From Chloroflexota bacterium (GTDB lineage: Bacteria; Chloroflexota; Dehalococcoidia; GIF9; UBA5629), in assembly GCA_026389655.1 (NCBI GenBank), contig JAPLHL010000071.1, positions 1 to 6,657 of the forward strand: 6,657 bases of DNA. The letters are read 5' to 3'. Numbering within the stretch: the first letter of the stretch is position 1; each line of letters begins with the position of its first letter. A program made the translations under genes and the position numbers. Positions 6,613-6,657 of this stretch are shown one piece after another. The notes beneath the pieces were generated by a model. That model searched no databases. It was given only the letters and a program-made list of their open reading frames with translations, and was not told the origin of the DNA.

Positions 6613-6657
6613 AAAATTTATTAAGATTAATTTGGTCAAGTGATATAGAAGTTGTGC

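Noticed and set aside
6611..6639. Promoter TTGACC upstream of the SDR gene
   Set aside because: No acceptable -10 lies at 16-18 bases. The nearest AT-rich hexamer is only about 10 bases away, and the true promoter may lie beyond the window.

Overview
All recognisable genes in this window lie on the minus strand. Gene content and protein style suggest an anaerobic bacterium, most likely a Chloroflexota of the Dehalococcoidia type. The basis is a threonyl-tRNA synthetase without the usual N-terminal TGS domain, an ADP-forming acyl-CoA synthetase coupled to a BioD-like/DRTGG P-loop protein, and REP-like intergenic repeats. This assignment is inferred from family knowledge; no search was run.

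Layout in the direction of transcription (right to left). An SDR-family oxidoreductase (6599-5787) ends in an intrinsic terminator (about 5741-5763). A short gap with a possible promoter leads into a two-gene operon. Its first gene is a full-length fused alpha-beta acyl-CoA synthetase (ADP-forming) (5602-3488). The second is a P-loop/DRTGG protein starting at 3491, overlapping the first gene by four bases (ATGA). This second gene is stopped by an in-frame TAG at 2615-2613, but the same frame continues for 53 sensible codons to a TAA at 2453-2451. It is therefore a recently truncated gene, a readthrough or recoding case, or a sequence error.

Next comes a gene-free stretch of about 780 bp (1670-2450) dominated by two repeat families. 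One is three copies of a roughly 68-bp two-hairpin element (1822-1889, 1991-2057, 2154-2221), with identical hairpin spacing and a second hairpin whose pairing is kept although its sequence changes. The other is a tandem array with a 71-bp period (2216-2448) that ends two bases before the stop codon of the interrupted gene. A good sigma70-like promoter at 1801-1773 precedes thrS, which starts at 1669 and runs off the left edge about 25 codons short of its expected end.

Functionally, the synthetase would make ATP and free acid from acetyl-CoA or another acyl-CoA, and the P-loop partner may regulate or assist acyl-CoA/acetyl-phosphate metabolism. The SDR has no demonstrable link to them. ThrRS is housekeeping. 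No defence system, CRISPR array, phage gene or transposase was seen.
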